Source of the DNA: JASJBU01 sp963790775
GTDB lineage: Bacteria > Pseudomonadota > Gammaproteobacteria > Chromatiales > Chromatiaceae
Assembly (NCBI GenBank): GCA_963790775.1
Contig: CAWBPR010000011.1
Location: 558,001-622,000, forward strand
Reading direction: 5' to 3'
Length of the DNA: 64,000 nucleotides
In this document: positions 1 to 8,214 of the stretch, one piece after another
Position numbering within the stretch: the first letter of the stretch is position 1
Layout of the letters: every line of letters starts with the position of its first letter
Translations under genes and position numbers: made by a program
The notes under the pieces: generated by a model
Told to the model about the DNA's origin: nothing
Database searches by the model: none
Seen by the model: only the letters and a program-made list of their open reading frames with translations

Positions 1-1324
1 GAGGTAAAAACTCACCATAGAAGTTTTGACCAACCAGGTGCATGCCTTCCCACCAGGCCAGGTTGGGGCTCATCATGGCGGCCCCGTGTCTTGCTTTGGT
101 TCCTTCATCGTGCCAAAGGCGCCAATAAGTGAACTCAATCGGTTCATCGAATGGGGCAGGGGTCAGCAGATTGAGGTTATACAGCGCCTGCATGATGGCC
201 TGAGCAGGCTTACCGAATTTTTCGTTATACAGTTCAACAACGTCATCGAACTGTTTCATGAAGCCTTCCGCAAAACCCTTGCTGTGGCACTCGAGGCAGA
301 CTTTCTGCATGATCTGACGCCGCCGCATTGGAGTGGCGACCGCCTTTACCTTACCCATCTCACCATTCAATTTGCTGAGTTCGGTGCCGCGCCTTGGCGC
401 TGCTTGCGATTCGGGCAGATTCCTGCGGTCACCGTCATCGAAGATGACAAGATGCTGTCTCTCCGATACGGGGCTGTTCAGGCTCCACGAATCCCGCATT
501 CCCACGTCGTGAGTGGCGTCGATACCCGGTGATGCGCCCATGTGGCAGGTCACACAGGTCGGTGCGGCGGAGTAGTCCTTGCCAAGCACCCACTCATCAC
601 TGTCGAGGTTCATCTTGTCTCTGTTGGAGGCAAACAGTGCGCCATGTTTGGAACTCTGGTACACATCATCATCCGGAGATTCAGGGCCGGTGTGACACCA
701 GACACAGGCACTCGGGTCGCGCGCCTGTGCTTTGGAGAAGCTATGCCGCGCATGGCATGCGGAACAGGAGCCGTGGGAGCCATCCGGATTGATGCGTCCG
801 ATGCCGGTGTTCGGCCAGGTTTCAGGAGAGAGAGTGCCATCGCCGCGCACTTCCACCTTTGATCCATGACATTGTGCACAGCCTGCGGCGATCATCTCTT
901 TACCGCTCAGATTATCCGCCAGGGCAGGCATGCGGTTTTTGATCAGAGAGAGCGCCTTCGAGTGCACGGATCCCTCCGTCTCCCTGAATTCTTTGGTGTG
1001 GCAGCGGCCGCAATCTTTAGGCGAGACAATCGTTGCGATAATACTGCCCTCATGCTCGATGGCGTCTTTTTCAACCTGATCGGCAAGATGGCAATCGAGG
1101 CAGTTTACCCCTGCTGCTGCATGAGCGCTGTTCTCCCATTCATGGGTGAGTCCGGCGGAAGACTTCTTGTGACAACTGATACAGGCCTTACCTTCTTCGA
1201 TCCCCCAGTTGCTGGGTTCCAAGGCGACTTTTTCAGCGAAGCATACCGAGATAACGCCAGACCAGAGTGGCAAGATCAAAATGAGAAAAAGAATGATCTC
1301 TCTGGGTAATTTATGGCTGATCAT
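1..1324 (-). CDS. Octaheme hydroxylamine-oxidoreductase-like cytochrome c (3' end cut by window edge)
   Basis: Reading the minus strand from the ATG at 1324 gives 441 codons with no stop, so the C-terminus lies outside the window. A purine-rich GGAGAGG precedes the ATG. Residues 1-30 form a signal peptide ending near SVCFA. Eight CXXCH haem sites follow (CISCH, CLDCH, CGRCH, CAQCH, CSACH, CVWCH, CVTCH, CLECH), the count and spacing style of the HAO family. HAO proteins oxidise hydroxylamine or, in organisms that do not nitrify, are thought to reduce nitrite. After haem 8 comes a helical tail with a WWEG segment near the region where true HAOs carry the haem-crosslinking Tyr; I cannot decide from this fragment whether that Tyr is present. 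It is divergent from the 1793 cytochrome and shares its 468-bp upstream region. No amoABC genes are nearby, so ammonia oxidation is not suggested. The family call is firm; the substrate is unknown. Confidence 0.82.
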   Translation of the reverse strand, partial: MISHKLPREIILFLILILPLWSGVISVCFAEKVALEPSNWGIEEGKACISCHKKSSAGLTHEWENSAHAAAGVNCLDCHLADQVEKDAIEHEGSIIATIVSPKDCGRCHTKEFRETEGSVHSKALSLIKNRMPALADNLSGKEMIAAGCAQCHGSKVEVRGDGTLSPETWPNTGIGRINPDGSHGSCSACHARHSFSKAQARDPSACVWCHTGPESPDDDVYQSSKHGALFASNRDKMNLDSDEWVLGKDYSAAPTCVTCHMGASPGIDATHDVGMRDSWSLNSPVSERQHLVIFDDGDRRNLPESQAAPRRGTELSKLNGEMGKVKAVATPMRRRQIMQKVCLECHSKGFAEGFMKQFDDVVELYNEKFGKPAQAIMQALYNLNLLTPAPFDEPIEFTYWRLWHDEGTKARHGAAMMSPNLAWWEGMHLVGQNFYGEFLP

Positions 1325-1792
1325 AAATCCTCTCCATTTTTGTTCCTTACTTATTATTAGAAGATTAAAAAAGTTATAACTTAAATGTGGCCACTTCAGG
1401 TGGCATATCCATTTTCTGAACTGTGGGTTATCCTGCCAAAGATGTGACATTGAAATTTTTTCGCAGAGCTACTTTTCAGTTTTTATTTAGACTGCCCCTT
1501 TTTGGCCACAAATTCAATCTCAGATTTATTTCCATCATTTACATGAGTCAGACTTTCAATGTCTGGCTTCTGGTCGGTTGTTTTGATTGAGTCGAAATAA
1601 CCTAGACATAGCTCTATCCGTCAAGATAGTAAGACGCGTATCGTGGCATTTCAACTAGCATCATATGTAATCAACCAAATTATAATTTACTGAATTTATT
1701 GATAAAATTGTTAGTGATTTCCCTAATAGACATGGTGTAAGGTTTTCCCCAGACTTTTGCAGGCAAAACTTTTCTACAAAAGAGGGTGGGTA
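1325..1792. promoter_or_regulatory. Divergent promoter region between two multihaem cytochromes
   Basis: This AT-rich 468-bp gap separates the start codons of two divergent cytochrome genes, so promoters in both directions must lie here. I see no convincing ORF. An 8-bp inverted repeat (AGTCAGAC at 1546-1553 against GTCTGGCT at 1561-1568, one G-T wobble, 7-bp spacer) could be an operator or a small hairpin. A weaker 5-bp repeat GCCAC/GTGGC lies at 1390-1404. No site can be assigned to a named regulator with confidence. Confidence 0.45.
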
Positions 1793-3076
1793 ATGAAGAA
1801 AAAAATAACGACCGGTGTTTTGTTTGGTTTGATCTTGGGGTGGGTTGGGTTAATTTCCACAGCGGTAGCTGCGCCACTGCATCATATATCAGCTGAAACT
1901 TGTAAATCCTGTCATAAAGAGATCTATAAGCAGTGGAAAGGTTCAATGCATGCGAACAGCACGGCTCTATCGGACCCGATTCATGGAACCTTTTACAAGA
2001 AGGTTGCTGGTGATCCTACACAAGAGGGAGTACTTCACAAGGAGTCGGGTAAATACCCTGTCTGTCTTCAGTGCCACGCCCCAAATGCAGCGAAAGACAA
2101 AACCACAAAACTGGATGCAAATGTAGCTTACTCTGAAGGCGTTAACTGCATTGCCTGCCATACGCTGAAAAAGTATAACGGTATTCAGGGGGCTGACGGT
2201 AAACTGCAGTTGGGTCTCAAGGCCTACGATGTTTCAAATGATGCTGCGCAAGGGCCGGGTCGTCATTCCAACGTAGGCCTGCAGAAGTTAACGGCTGCCG
2301 GCGATGTATTCGGCGGCGGTGGTATGGCTGACGACAGCAAACCAAACCCTCATCTGGGTGAAGCGGTAACGATGGATGGCAAGGAAATTCCTTCCATCCC
2401 AATGGAGAGCAATCCCAAGTTGATGAAGACCTCTGACGCCTGCATGGGTTGTCATGATCAGCGCAATAATCCCCAAGGTGTACCGCTCTGTCAGACGGGT
2501 AACGAATACACAATGAGTAAGTCTGAAGTTAACTGCCTCTCCTGCCATATGCCGATAAACGATGGACTGGCGGACCACTCGATGGGTGGCGGTCACAATG
2601 GCGGAATGCTTCAGCGCTCTGTGGTATTCGATGTTTCGACTGAGGTCGTAGGGGATAAGATCAAGGCAACCGCCTTCCTGAAGAATCCACAACCCCACAG
2701 CCTGCCTACAGGAGCGCCATTCCGCAATATGTACATGAAGCTGTCTGCCTATGATGCTCAAGGGAATGTGCTGTGGCAGAACGCCGATGGCCATCCGGGC
2801 GAGAAAGATCCACAGGCCTATTTTGTCTATGCCTTGGCTGATGACAAGGGTGAGCCCGCTATGCCTCCAACAGCAACTCAGCTTGGCAAGGACACCCGTC
2901 TGAAACCGCATGAGACGCGCACTCTCATGTATGAAATTCCGGCAAAGGGTGTGAAGCTTGTCAGGGGTGAGCTCTACTACAATCTGCTGTGGCCTGTGTT
3001 GAATGAAAAATTCAAACATCTTCCAGAAGATTTAAAGGCTCCGACCTTGATAGCGGCATCGGAAAGCAGTTTATAA
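1793..3076 (+). CDS. Periplasmic pentahaem-type cytochrome c, cytochrome c554-like
   Basis: The start at 1793 is preferred over an in-frame ATG at 1757 because it follows AGAGGGTGGG and gives a clean signal peptide (MKKK, hydrophobic stretch, cleavage near AVAAP). The 427-aa product has five CXXCH sites: CKSCH, CLQCH and CIACH in the first third, then CMGCH and CLSCH. The first motif (ETCKSCH...QWKGSMH) resembles the cytochrome c554 family, which in nitrifiers takes electrons from HAO. The last ~150 residues lack haem sites and look like a beta-rich domain (motif PHSLPTGAPFRN), unlike classical c554. It is divergent from the HAO-like gene and upstream of the octaheme gene at 3258, so it probably shuttles electrons to or from those octahaem proteins. 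The exact redox partner is inference. Confidence 0.72.
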   Translation: MKKKITTGVLFGLILGWVGLISTAVAAPLHHISAETCKSCHKEIYKQWKGSMHANSTALSDPIHGTFYKKVAGDPTQEGVLHKESGKYPVCLQCHAPNAAKDKTTKLDANVAYSEGVNCIACHTLKKYNGIQGADGKLQLGLKAYDVSNDAAQGPGRHSNVGLQKLTAAGDVFGGGGMADDSKPNPHLGEAVTMDGKEIPSIPMESNPKLMKTSDACMGCHDQRNNPQGVPLCQTGNEYTMSKSEVNCLSCHMPINDGLADHSMGGGHNGGMLQRSVVFDVSTEVVGDKIKATAFLKNPQPHSLPTGAPFRNMYMKLSAYDAQGNVLWQNADGHPGEKDPQAYFVYALADDKGEPAMPPTATQLGKDTRLKPHETRTLMYEIPAKGVKLVRGELYYNLLWPVLNEKFKHLPEDLKAPTLIAASESSL

Positions 3077-3121
3077 AAAAATAATCCGGTTTTTTTTCTG
3101 CCAGGACGCAGATAAAAAATT

Positions 3122-3156
3122 GTAGCTAACAGGAGCGCGACACTCCTGTTAGCTAC
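3122..3156 (+). repeat. 14-bp perfect inverted repeat between cytochrome genes
   Basis: GTAGCTAACAGGAG (3122-3135) pairs perfectly with CTCCTGTTAGCTAC (3143-3156) around a 7-base loop CGCGACA. No T-run follows, so it is not a canonical intrinsic terminator. It may stop, stabilise or process the mRNA between the 1793 and 3258 cytochromes, or bind a protein. Confidence 0.7.
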
Positions 3157-3257
3157 GCCAGTTAACTTTAAAATTCCAAACGGTCTTGCACGCCTATCCG
3201 GCGGGATTTGGATGTAAAGGTGCTGGCGCAAAATAATAGTTTTAAGGGGAGTGATTC

Positions 3258-4886
3258 ATGTCTTTCTTTAGTGAGTTGTGGAAAACAAGGAAGGGCGCAA
3301 TATTCCCGTTAATTGCACTTTTGACGATCAGTTATAGTTCAGCCCATGGGAAGTCAGAAGCAATAAAGAGGGCTTCCACATCAACGGCTGATCACACCAA
3401 ATTTGAAGAACTGCAGGTGGCGTTTGAGTCAGGGCCGGATGTGACCAAGGCCTGTCTATCCTGTCATACGGAAGCTAGTAAGCAAATTCACAAAACCACC
3501 CATTGGAACTGGAAGCTTACCCATCCAGAGACCGGGCAGGTATTGGGAAAGAAGAAAGTAGTCAACAGCTTCTGTGGTTCTATCACCACCAATTATGCCC
3601 GATGTACCAGCTGTCATATCGGCTATGGCTGGAAAGACGACAGCTTCGATTTTGCATCGGAGGAAAATGTCGACTGTCTGGTCTGTCATGACACCACGGA
3701 TACATACGAAAAGTATCCTACGGCTGCAGGTCATCCTGCCTATGAAGATATGCTGTTTCCACCAAAAACCGGGAAAAAACTCTTTAAGGCGCCGGATCTT
3801 ACCAAGGTAGCGCAGAGTGTCGGTAAACCCCGGCGGGAAAACTGCGGCGTCTGCCATTTTTATGGAGGTGGTGGCGATGGTGTCAAGCATGGTGATCTTG
3901 ACTCATCGATGACTAACCCTTCGAAGAGTCTTGATGTGCATCTGGGAACTGATGGCCTGAATTTCGTCTGTACCGAATGCCACTCTACGGATGGGCATGA
4001 TGTGAAAGGCAGTCATTACATTTTAAAAGGGAAAGATACCCATGGTATAGACGTCCCTGGGCGGGATGATGAGAGTCGGGCATCTTGTGAATCCTGTCAT
4101 GGCATGAGACCCCATCCAGAGACAGTCAACGACAAAATCAATGACCACACGAATAAAATAGCCTGCCAGACCTGCCACATCCCCTACTATGCGAGAGGTG
4201 GTGTGCCGTCAAAGATCTGGTGGGATTGGTCGACCGCGGGACGTATGGACCCGGATGGAAAACATATCACGAAAAAAGATGAAAACGGCTACGTGACCTA
4301 TGACACCAAGAAGGGAACCTTCGAGTGGGGTGAAAATCTGACGCCGGAATATGACTGGCTTGCCGGGGATATCCGATACAGGGAACTGGATGAAAAATTT
4401 GATCCCGAATCAATCCTGCAGATCAATGACTTCAGAGGAAATTATGATGACCCGGATGCCAGAATCTGGCCGTTCAAGGTGATGCGGGGTAAGCAGCCAT
4501 ATGATAAGGGTAACAACACTCTCGTAATATCTCATCTATTTGGCAAGGACGGTGACGCCTACTGGAAGTCATTCGACTGGGATCGTGCAATCAAGGCGGC
4601 AATGGATGCTTCGGGGGCGGAATACACCGGCCAATATGGTTGGATTGAGACAACCATGCACTGGCCGCTTTCCCATATGGTAGCGCCTAAAGAAGAGGCA
4701 TTGGGTTGCGCAGACTGCCATGACAATAACGGACGACTCGACAAATTGACCGGATTCTATCTGCCGGGGCGTGATAAGAGCGATCTGCTCGACTTCATAG
4801 GGTGGATTGCCGTGGTGGGTTCGCTAGGGGGACTATCGCTGCATGGTTTAAGCCGCTTGGCATTAAGAAATCGGAGGAAAAGCTGA
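3258..4886 (+). CDS. Octaheme tetrathionate reductase family cytochrome with C-terminal anchor
   Basis: The 542-aa product has an N-terminal hydrophobic export segment (about residues 13-28) and eight CXXCH sites: CLSCH at 66, CTSCH at 116, CLVCH at 140, CGVCH at 196, CTECH at 238, CESCH at 277, CQTCH at 303 and CADCH near 488. The layout and the motifs between haems match the octaheme tetrathionate reductase (Otr) family. Shewanella Otr reduces tetrathionate, nitrite and hydroxylamine in vitro and has one Lys-ligated haem. Unlike that soluble protein, this one ends in a single predicted membrane helix (IGWIAVVGSLGGLSLHG) and a basic tail, so it is probably held on the periplasmic face of the membrane. 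The start follows AAGGGGAG. Its stop overlaps the ATG of the cytochrome b gene (TGATG), implying coupled synthesis and a shared complex. The physiological substrate could be tetrathionate, nitrite or hydroxylamine. Confidence 0.82.
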   Translation: MSFFSELWKTRKGAIFPLIALLTISYSSAHGKSEAIKRASTSTADHTKFEELQVAFESGPDVTKACLSCHTEASKQIHKTTHWNWKLTHPETGQVLGKKKVVNSFCGSITTNYARCTSCHIGYGWKDDSFDFASEENVDCLVCHDTTDTYEKYPTAAGHPAYEDMLFPPKTGKKLFKAPDLTKVAQSVGKPRRENCGVCHFYGGGGDGVKHGDLDSSMTNPSKSLDVHLGTDGLNFVCTECHSTDGHDVKGSHYILKGKDTHGIDVPGRDDESRASCESCHGMRPHPETVNDKINDHTNKIACQTCHIPYYARGGVPSKIWWDWSTAGRMDPDGKHITKKDENGYVTYDTKKGTFEWGENLTPEYDWLAGDIRYRELDEKFDPESILQINDFRGNYDDPDARIWPFKVMRGKQPYDKGNNTLVISHLFGKDGDAYWKSFDWDRAIKAAMDASGAEYTGQYGWIETTMHWPLSHMVAPKEEALGCADCHDNNGRLDKLTGFYLPGRDKSDLLDFIGWIAVVGSLGGLSLHGLSRLALRNRRKS

Positions 4887-5482
4887 TGGCTAGGGTATTG
4901 ATGTATAGTAGATTTGAACGGCTTTGGCACTGGTCTCAGGCTTTGTTGGTTATCACCATGCTGATTACCGGGTTTGAAATCCACGGGACCTATACGCTGT
5001 TGGGATTTGAACAGGCAGTCGATCTGCATATCATTGTTGCCTGGACATTACTGGGTTTATGGATATTCGCTCTGTTTTGGCATTTAACCACTGGGGAGTG
5101 GAAACAGTACATACCATCCAGTGCGAACAAAATGATGGCGATGGCTCGCTATTATGGGGTTGATCTTATCCTTGGGGGTGGTGTTCCTTACAAAAAGACC
5201 AGACAGCAAAAGCTCAATCCGCTTGAACGCATGGAACTGCTTTTACTGAATGTGTTGATTCTACCCATAATCTGGATCAGTGGATTGCTCTATTTGTTCT
5301 ATACCTCATGGGAAGCTTTGGGATTGGGTTCACTCAGTCTGGGCACCGTCGCGCTGGTGCATACGGCGATGGCGTTTGCCATGCTGGTGTTCCTGATCAA
5401 CCATTTGTATTTTGGTCTTACCACGAGTAAGAAACCTTTTGCTTATGTAAAAGCCCTGATAACCGGGTACGAAAACGAATAG
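4886..5482 (+). CDS. Cytochrome b561-type membrane subunit (quinol-cytochrome c electron transfer)
   Basis: The ATG at 4886 overlaps the preceding stop and has GGAGG nine to thirteen bases upstream, so the in-frame start at 4802 is rejected. The 198-aa product has four to five hydrophobic helices and conserved histidines suited to haem b binding (HWSQ near residue 14, DLH near 47, FWH, VHT, NHLY). This is the layout of the cytochrome b/b6 domain found in Ni-Fe hydrogenase and thiosulfate-reductase cytochrome b subunits. It most likely moves electrons between the quinone pool and the octaheme protein encoded immediately upstream. Direction is inferred: quinol to cytochrome for reductase work. 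Confidence 0.78.
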   Translation: MARVLMYSRFERLWHWSQALLVITMLITGFEIHGTYTLLGFEQAVDLHIIVAWTLLGLWIFALFWHLTTGEWKQYIPSSANKMMAMARYYGVDLILGGGVPYKKTRQQKLNPLERMELLLLNVLILPIIWISGLLYLFYTSWEALGLGSLSLGTVALVHTAMAFAMLVFLINHLYFGLTTSKKPFAYVKALITGYENE

Positions 5483-5497
5483 TCATATTGACTTATA

Positions 5498-5531
5498 ACG
5501 TTTGATGATCGGTGCTTCAATCATCAAACGT
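5498..5531 (+). repeat. 12-bp perfect inverted repeat downstream of the cytochrome b gene
   Basis: ACGTTTGATGAT (5498-5509) and ATCATCAAACGT (5520-5531) form a perfect stem with a 10-base loop. It starts 16 bases after the cytochrome b stop and lies 70 bases before the porin. There is no T-run. It may be a processing or stabilising hairpin, or an operator. Confidence 0.65.
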
Positions 5532-5600
5532 ACATTGGTGATTTTTCAAAGGCATCTGAATTTTTCGATGCACAAACTAGTAGTTCTATGGGAGGACTTA

Positions 5601-6966
5601 ATGAATAACAAACTAAAACTGCTGCCTTTTGCGATTGCAGGCTGCATCATGGCTGGACCTGTGGCTGCCGCGGATGAAAACAGCTGCGACAAATTCAGGA
5701 CAGGTCAGTGCTGAACTGAAAGCTATGACGATTCTTGATGCAGCGGATAATGGTTATGATCCGTCTGAAGGTACTGCTTATCTCGTCAAGCTGAAATATG
5801 AAACGCCATCCTGGAATAATGCCAAATTCGGCTTGGGTTTCTATAATGCGGGCGATCTGCTGAATCATACCGACTTCGATAAGGCAAATGATCCAGACAA
5901 GCGGCTGGCAAGAGGCATGTTCGTTACGGATGATGGCTCCGAAAAATCCCTTATGGGTGAGTTCTATCTCAAATACGACGCAGGTAATTTTGGCATCAAT
6001 GCCGGACGTCAACTCTATGATACGCCGTTGACAAACATCACCTACAGCACCATGCCCAATTTTCATACTGTTTTTGGCATCAACACCACTGCAGTGCCTG
6101 GGCTCAAGCTGTCACTGGATCAGGTTACTCAAATGTCTTTTGGCGCCCGCGCCATGACCGACTGGGGTCTGATTGGTGAAGGTACTCAAACTGCAGGTGT
6201 TTCAATTCTTCCGAGCACCATTGGACAAGCAGAATTTCACGATATCAGTCTCATTGCTACGGGTAATGATACTGAAGAGACAAATGGCATCACCGTCCTT
6301 GGGGGCACATATACAGGTGTTAAGGGTTTGGAACTCTCAGCCTGGGATTACTATGCGGATGATATCTCCAATACTTTCTACATGGACGGTAGCTATGGTA
6401 TGCCTGTGGGCGGCCTCAAGTTGAAACTGTTTGCGCAGTATTTGACACAGAGTGAGCAGGGTACTCTCGTAGAGGATAATCCAGCTGTTCCCACCGGCAA
6501 CTTTACGGATGGAATCGACTATAACCTGTTCGGCTTGAAAGCAGCCCTTGAAGGTAAAAAATGGATGGCATTTGCCGCCTATAATAAATCTAATGGCGAT
6601 ACCGGTATGTACAACTCCTGGGGTGGCGATCCCGCCTATACCAGTTCCATCTTCTCCAGAAACGCCTATCGTGAGAATGTCAGCGCCTATAAAATCGGTG
6701 CAAAATACGATTTCACCAAGAATTTCTTCGTCATGCTGAGCCATGCGGATTATGGCCAGTCTGACTCGGTCGGAAGGCTTCCGGGTATAGGCAATGTAAC
6801 TGCATTGACCGATGCGAAAGAGACCGATCTGGTATTTGTCGTTAAGCCAATGAAGGGCATGATGGTGAAACTGTTCCATGCCAACCGGACCAGTGAGTAC
6901 GATGGCAGCAATGATAATGAACTGAGCCAGGCCCATACCCGTCTGGTTGTATCTCAAAATTTCTAA
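5601..6966 (+). pseudogene. Outer-membrane porin (Opr-like) with a single-base frameshift after the signal peptide
   Basis: The ATG at 5601 follows GGAGG (5591-5595) and encodes a clear signal peptide (MNNKLKLLPFAIAGC to VAAAD). This frame stops at 5712-5714, while the mature barrel continues in the +1-shifted frame (SGQVSAELKAMT onward) to 6966. Removing one A from the AAAA run at 5677-5680 joins signal peptide and barrel: 1365 nt, 454 aa. The barrel has the alternating pattern of outer-membrane strands and ends in QNF, the usual C-terminal Phe of porins. It would let substrates of the periplasmic cytochromes cross the outer membrane. The ATG at 5629 in the barrel frame gives no signal peptide and is unlikely to be used. 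The shift may be a sequencing error or a real lesion; the intact barrel coding favours an error or a very recent event. Confidence 0.7.
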
Positions 6967-6988
6967 CTTATACTGGTTAGTAACCATT

Positions 6989-7020
6989 GCCTCCCGGAAT
7001 GGATGTTTTTTCCGGGAGGC
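6989..7020 (+). terminator. 11-bp perfect hairpin after the porin, possible terminator
   Basis: GCCTCCCGGAA (6989-6999) pairs with TTCCGGGAGGC (7010-7020) around a 10-base T-rich loop, 23 bases after the porin stop. The U-tract expected of an intrinsic terminator is absent downstream, so it may instead be a 3' stabiliser or a partial terminator before the gene at 7054. Confidence 0.5.
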
Positions 7021-7053
7021 TCTGCAAACCTTTGAAAACATCGAATTCAGGCT

Positions 7054-8094
7054 ATGGGTACTAGTTTAAGAGAAATCATCAAACACCTGTTGGACTCAAT
7101 GGATGAAAGGAAGCAGTTGCATTCCCTGGACCAGAATACCCAGCAGATGCTGGACGAAGCTATTGAACGGGTGGTTGATGGAACCGATAAACGGATCCAG
7201 GCGGTTTCCGGGTATAAACGGAAACTCTACAAGTCGATACTGAGTTCCCTTGAGTACGCCGATCAGATCATAAAGCAGATTCCCCATGCGGTTGATTTAA
7301 ACAGCCGGCATTTCGTCACCGATCCCTACATTAGAGCGCTCTTCCCGACCTTGGGTGGCTTGAAGAAGATTTTCAGGCAAAGCTCTGAACTGCATGACTA
7401 CTTTTCCGAAACTGAACACCGTGATTCCGCTGAGATTTGCGCCTTGCTCTGCATGCGCAGGGAAGAGCAAACTGTTCTGGGAATGGAGTTGCGCGGAGAA
7501 CAGGTGCGCAAAGATGTCAAACAGACCCGGGTGATGTTTGCCGACCATAGAATCTATTCACCGGCCGAATCTGAAGAATATGCCCGCCAGGAGCTGAAAT
7601 GCTGCATCTTTGAAGGCCTGGTGAATAATGCCCTCGATAAAATCTCGGAATTGCGTGCTCGCAGGCATCAGCTGGAGCTTGATCAGCAAAGGCTCAACGC
7701 GAGACTCCGGCAAAACCGGCGAGGCCTGAGCGAACAAGACGACATGCAATACATCGCCAACGATGGGGTGATGCTGAGAACTGAAGAGCTGAAACTTGAA
7801 GAGATTGAAGAACAACTGGATGAAATCGGTTATGTTTCGCCGGAGGTCTGTCTCGAAGTTGTTAATGATATCTTGAGCAATCCTCAGGATTTCGTCAGCT
7901 TCAATCAAATCTCTATCCATCTCGACCGTGAAGGCATCAAAAGAATTGAAAGTGAATCATCAAGTTCAATCAGTAATTTGGAGTTTTCAGAAGTTCGAAT
8001 CAAAGGCCAGCCTCCCAGGGTGGTAACACTGGCCAATATCAAACGCGAGGAACTTGAAGCGCCCGTACCTGTTTCTTACGATATCGTTATATAA
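7054..8094 (+). CDS. Unrecognised 346-aa soluble protein
   Basis: I do not recognise a family. The product has no signal peptide and no membrane helix. It is rich in charged and helical sequence, with a likely coiled-coil between about residues 200 and 270 (repeated ELRARRHQLELDQQRLNARL-type heptads and EELKLEEIEEQLDE). A Cys pair CC sits near residue 188. The C-terminal third looks like a mixed alpha/beta fold. It lies 87 bp after the porin, separated by a strong hairpin, and upstream of the TtrS-like kinase, all on the same strand. It is probably cytoplasmic; any role in the cytochrome cluster is guilt by position only. Confidence 0.75.
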   Translation: MGTSLREIIKHLLDSMDERKQLHSLDQNTQQMLDEAIERVVDGTDKRIQAVSGYKRKLYKSILSSLEYADQIIKQIPHAVDLNSRHFVTDPYIRALFPTLGGLKKIFRQSSELHDYFSETEHRDSAEICALLCMRREEQTVLGMELRGEQVRKDVKQTRVMFADHRIYSPAESEEYARQELKCCIFEGLVNNALDKISELRARRHQLELDQQRLNARLRQNRRGLSEQDDMQYIANDGVMLRTEELKLEEIEEQLDEIGYVSPEVCLEVVNDILSNPQDFVSFNQISIHLDREGIKRIESESSSSISNLEFSEVRIKGQPPRVVTLANIKREELEAPVPVSYDIVI

Positions 8095-8131
8095 TAATAA
8101 CCTGCTTCACTTGCCTTTCATTGAGATTATC

Positions 8132-8165
8132 CGGCTCTTAGCCGAACAGCTGCTTGCTAGAGCCG
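8132..8165 (+). repeat. 7-bp inverted repeat upstream of the TtrS-like gene
   Basis: CGGCTCT (8132-8138) and AGAGCCG (8159-8165) flank 20 bases in the gap before the sensor kinase. It could end the upstream transcript or serve as an operator. The arms are short, so support is weak. Confidence 0.35.
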
Positions 8166-8214
8166 AGGGTTTCACCTAACCTTCTAGCTGTTCTAGGATC
8201 ATATAGGTGGTGCC

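Noticed and set aside
26..1309. Several plus-strand reading frames at the left end, up to 168 aa.
   Set aside because: The minus strand reads through with eight CXXCH motifs and a signal peptide; the plus frames are shadows of it.
1580..1600. A possible FNR box (TTGAT-N4-TCGAA) in the divergent cytochrome promoter.
   Set aside because: Only the left half matches ATCAA symmetry; too weak to call.
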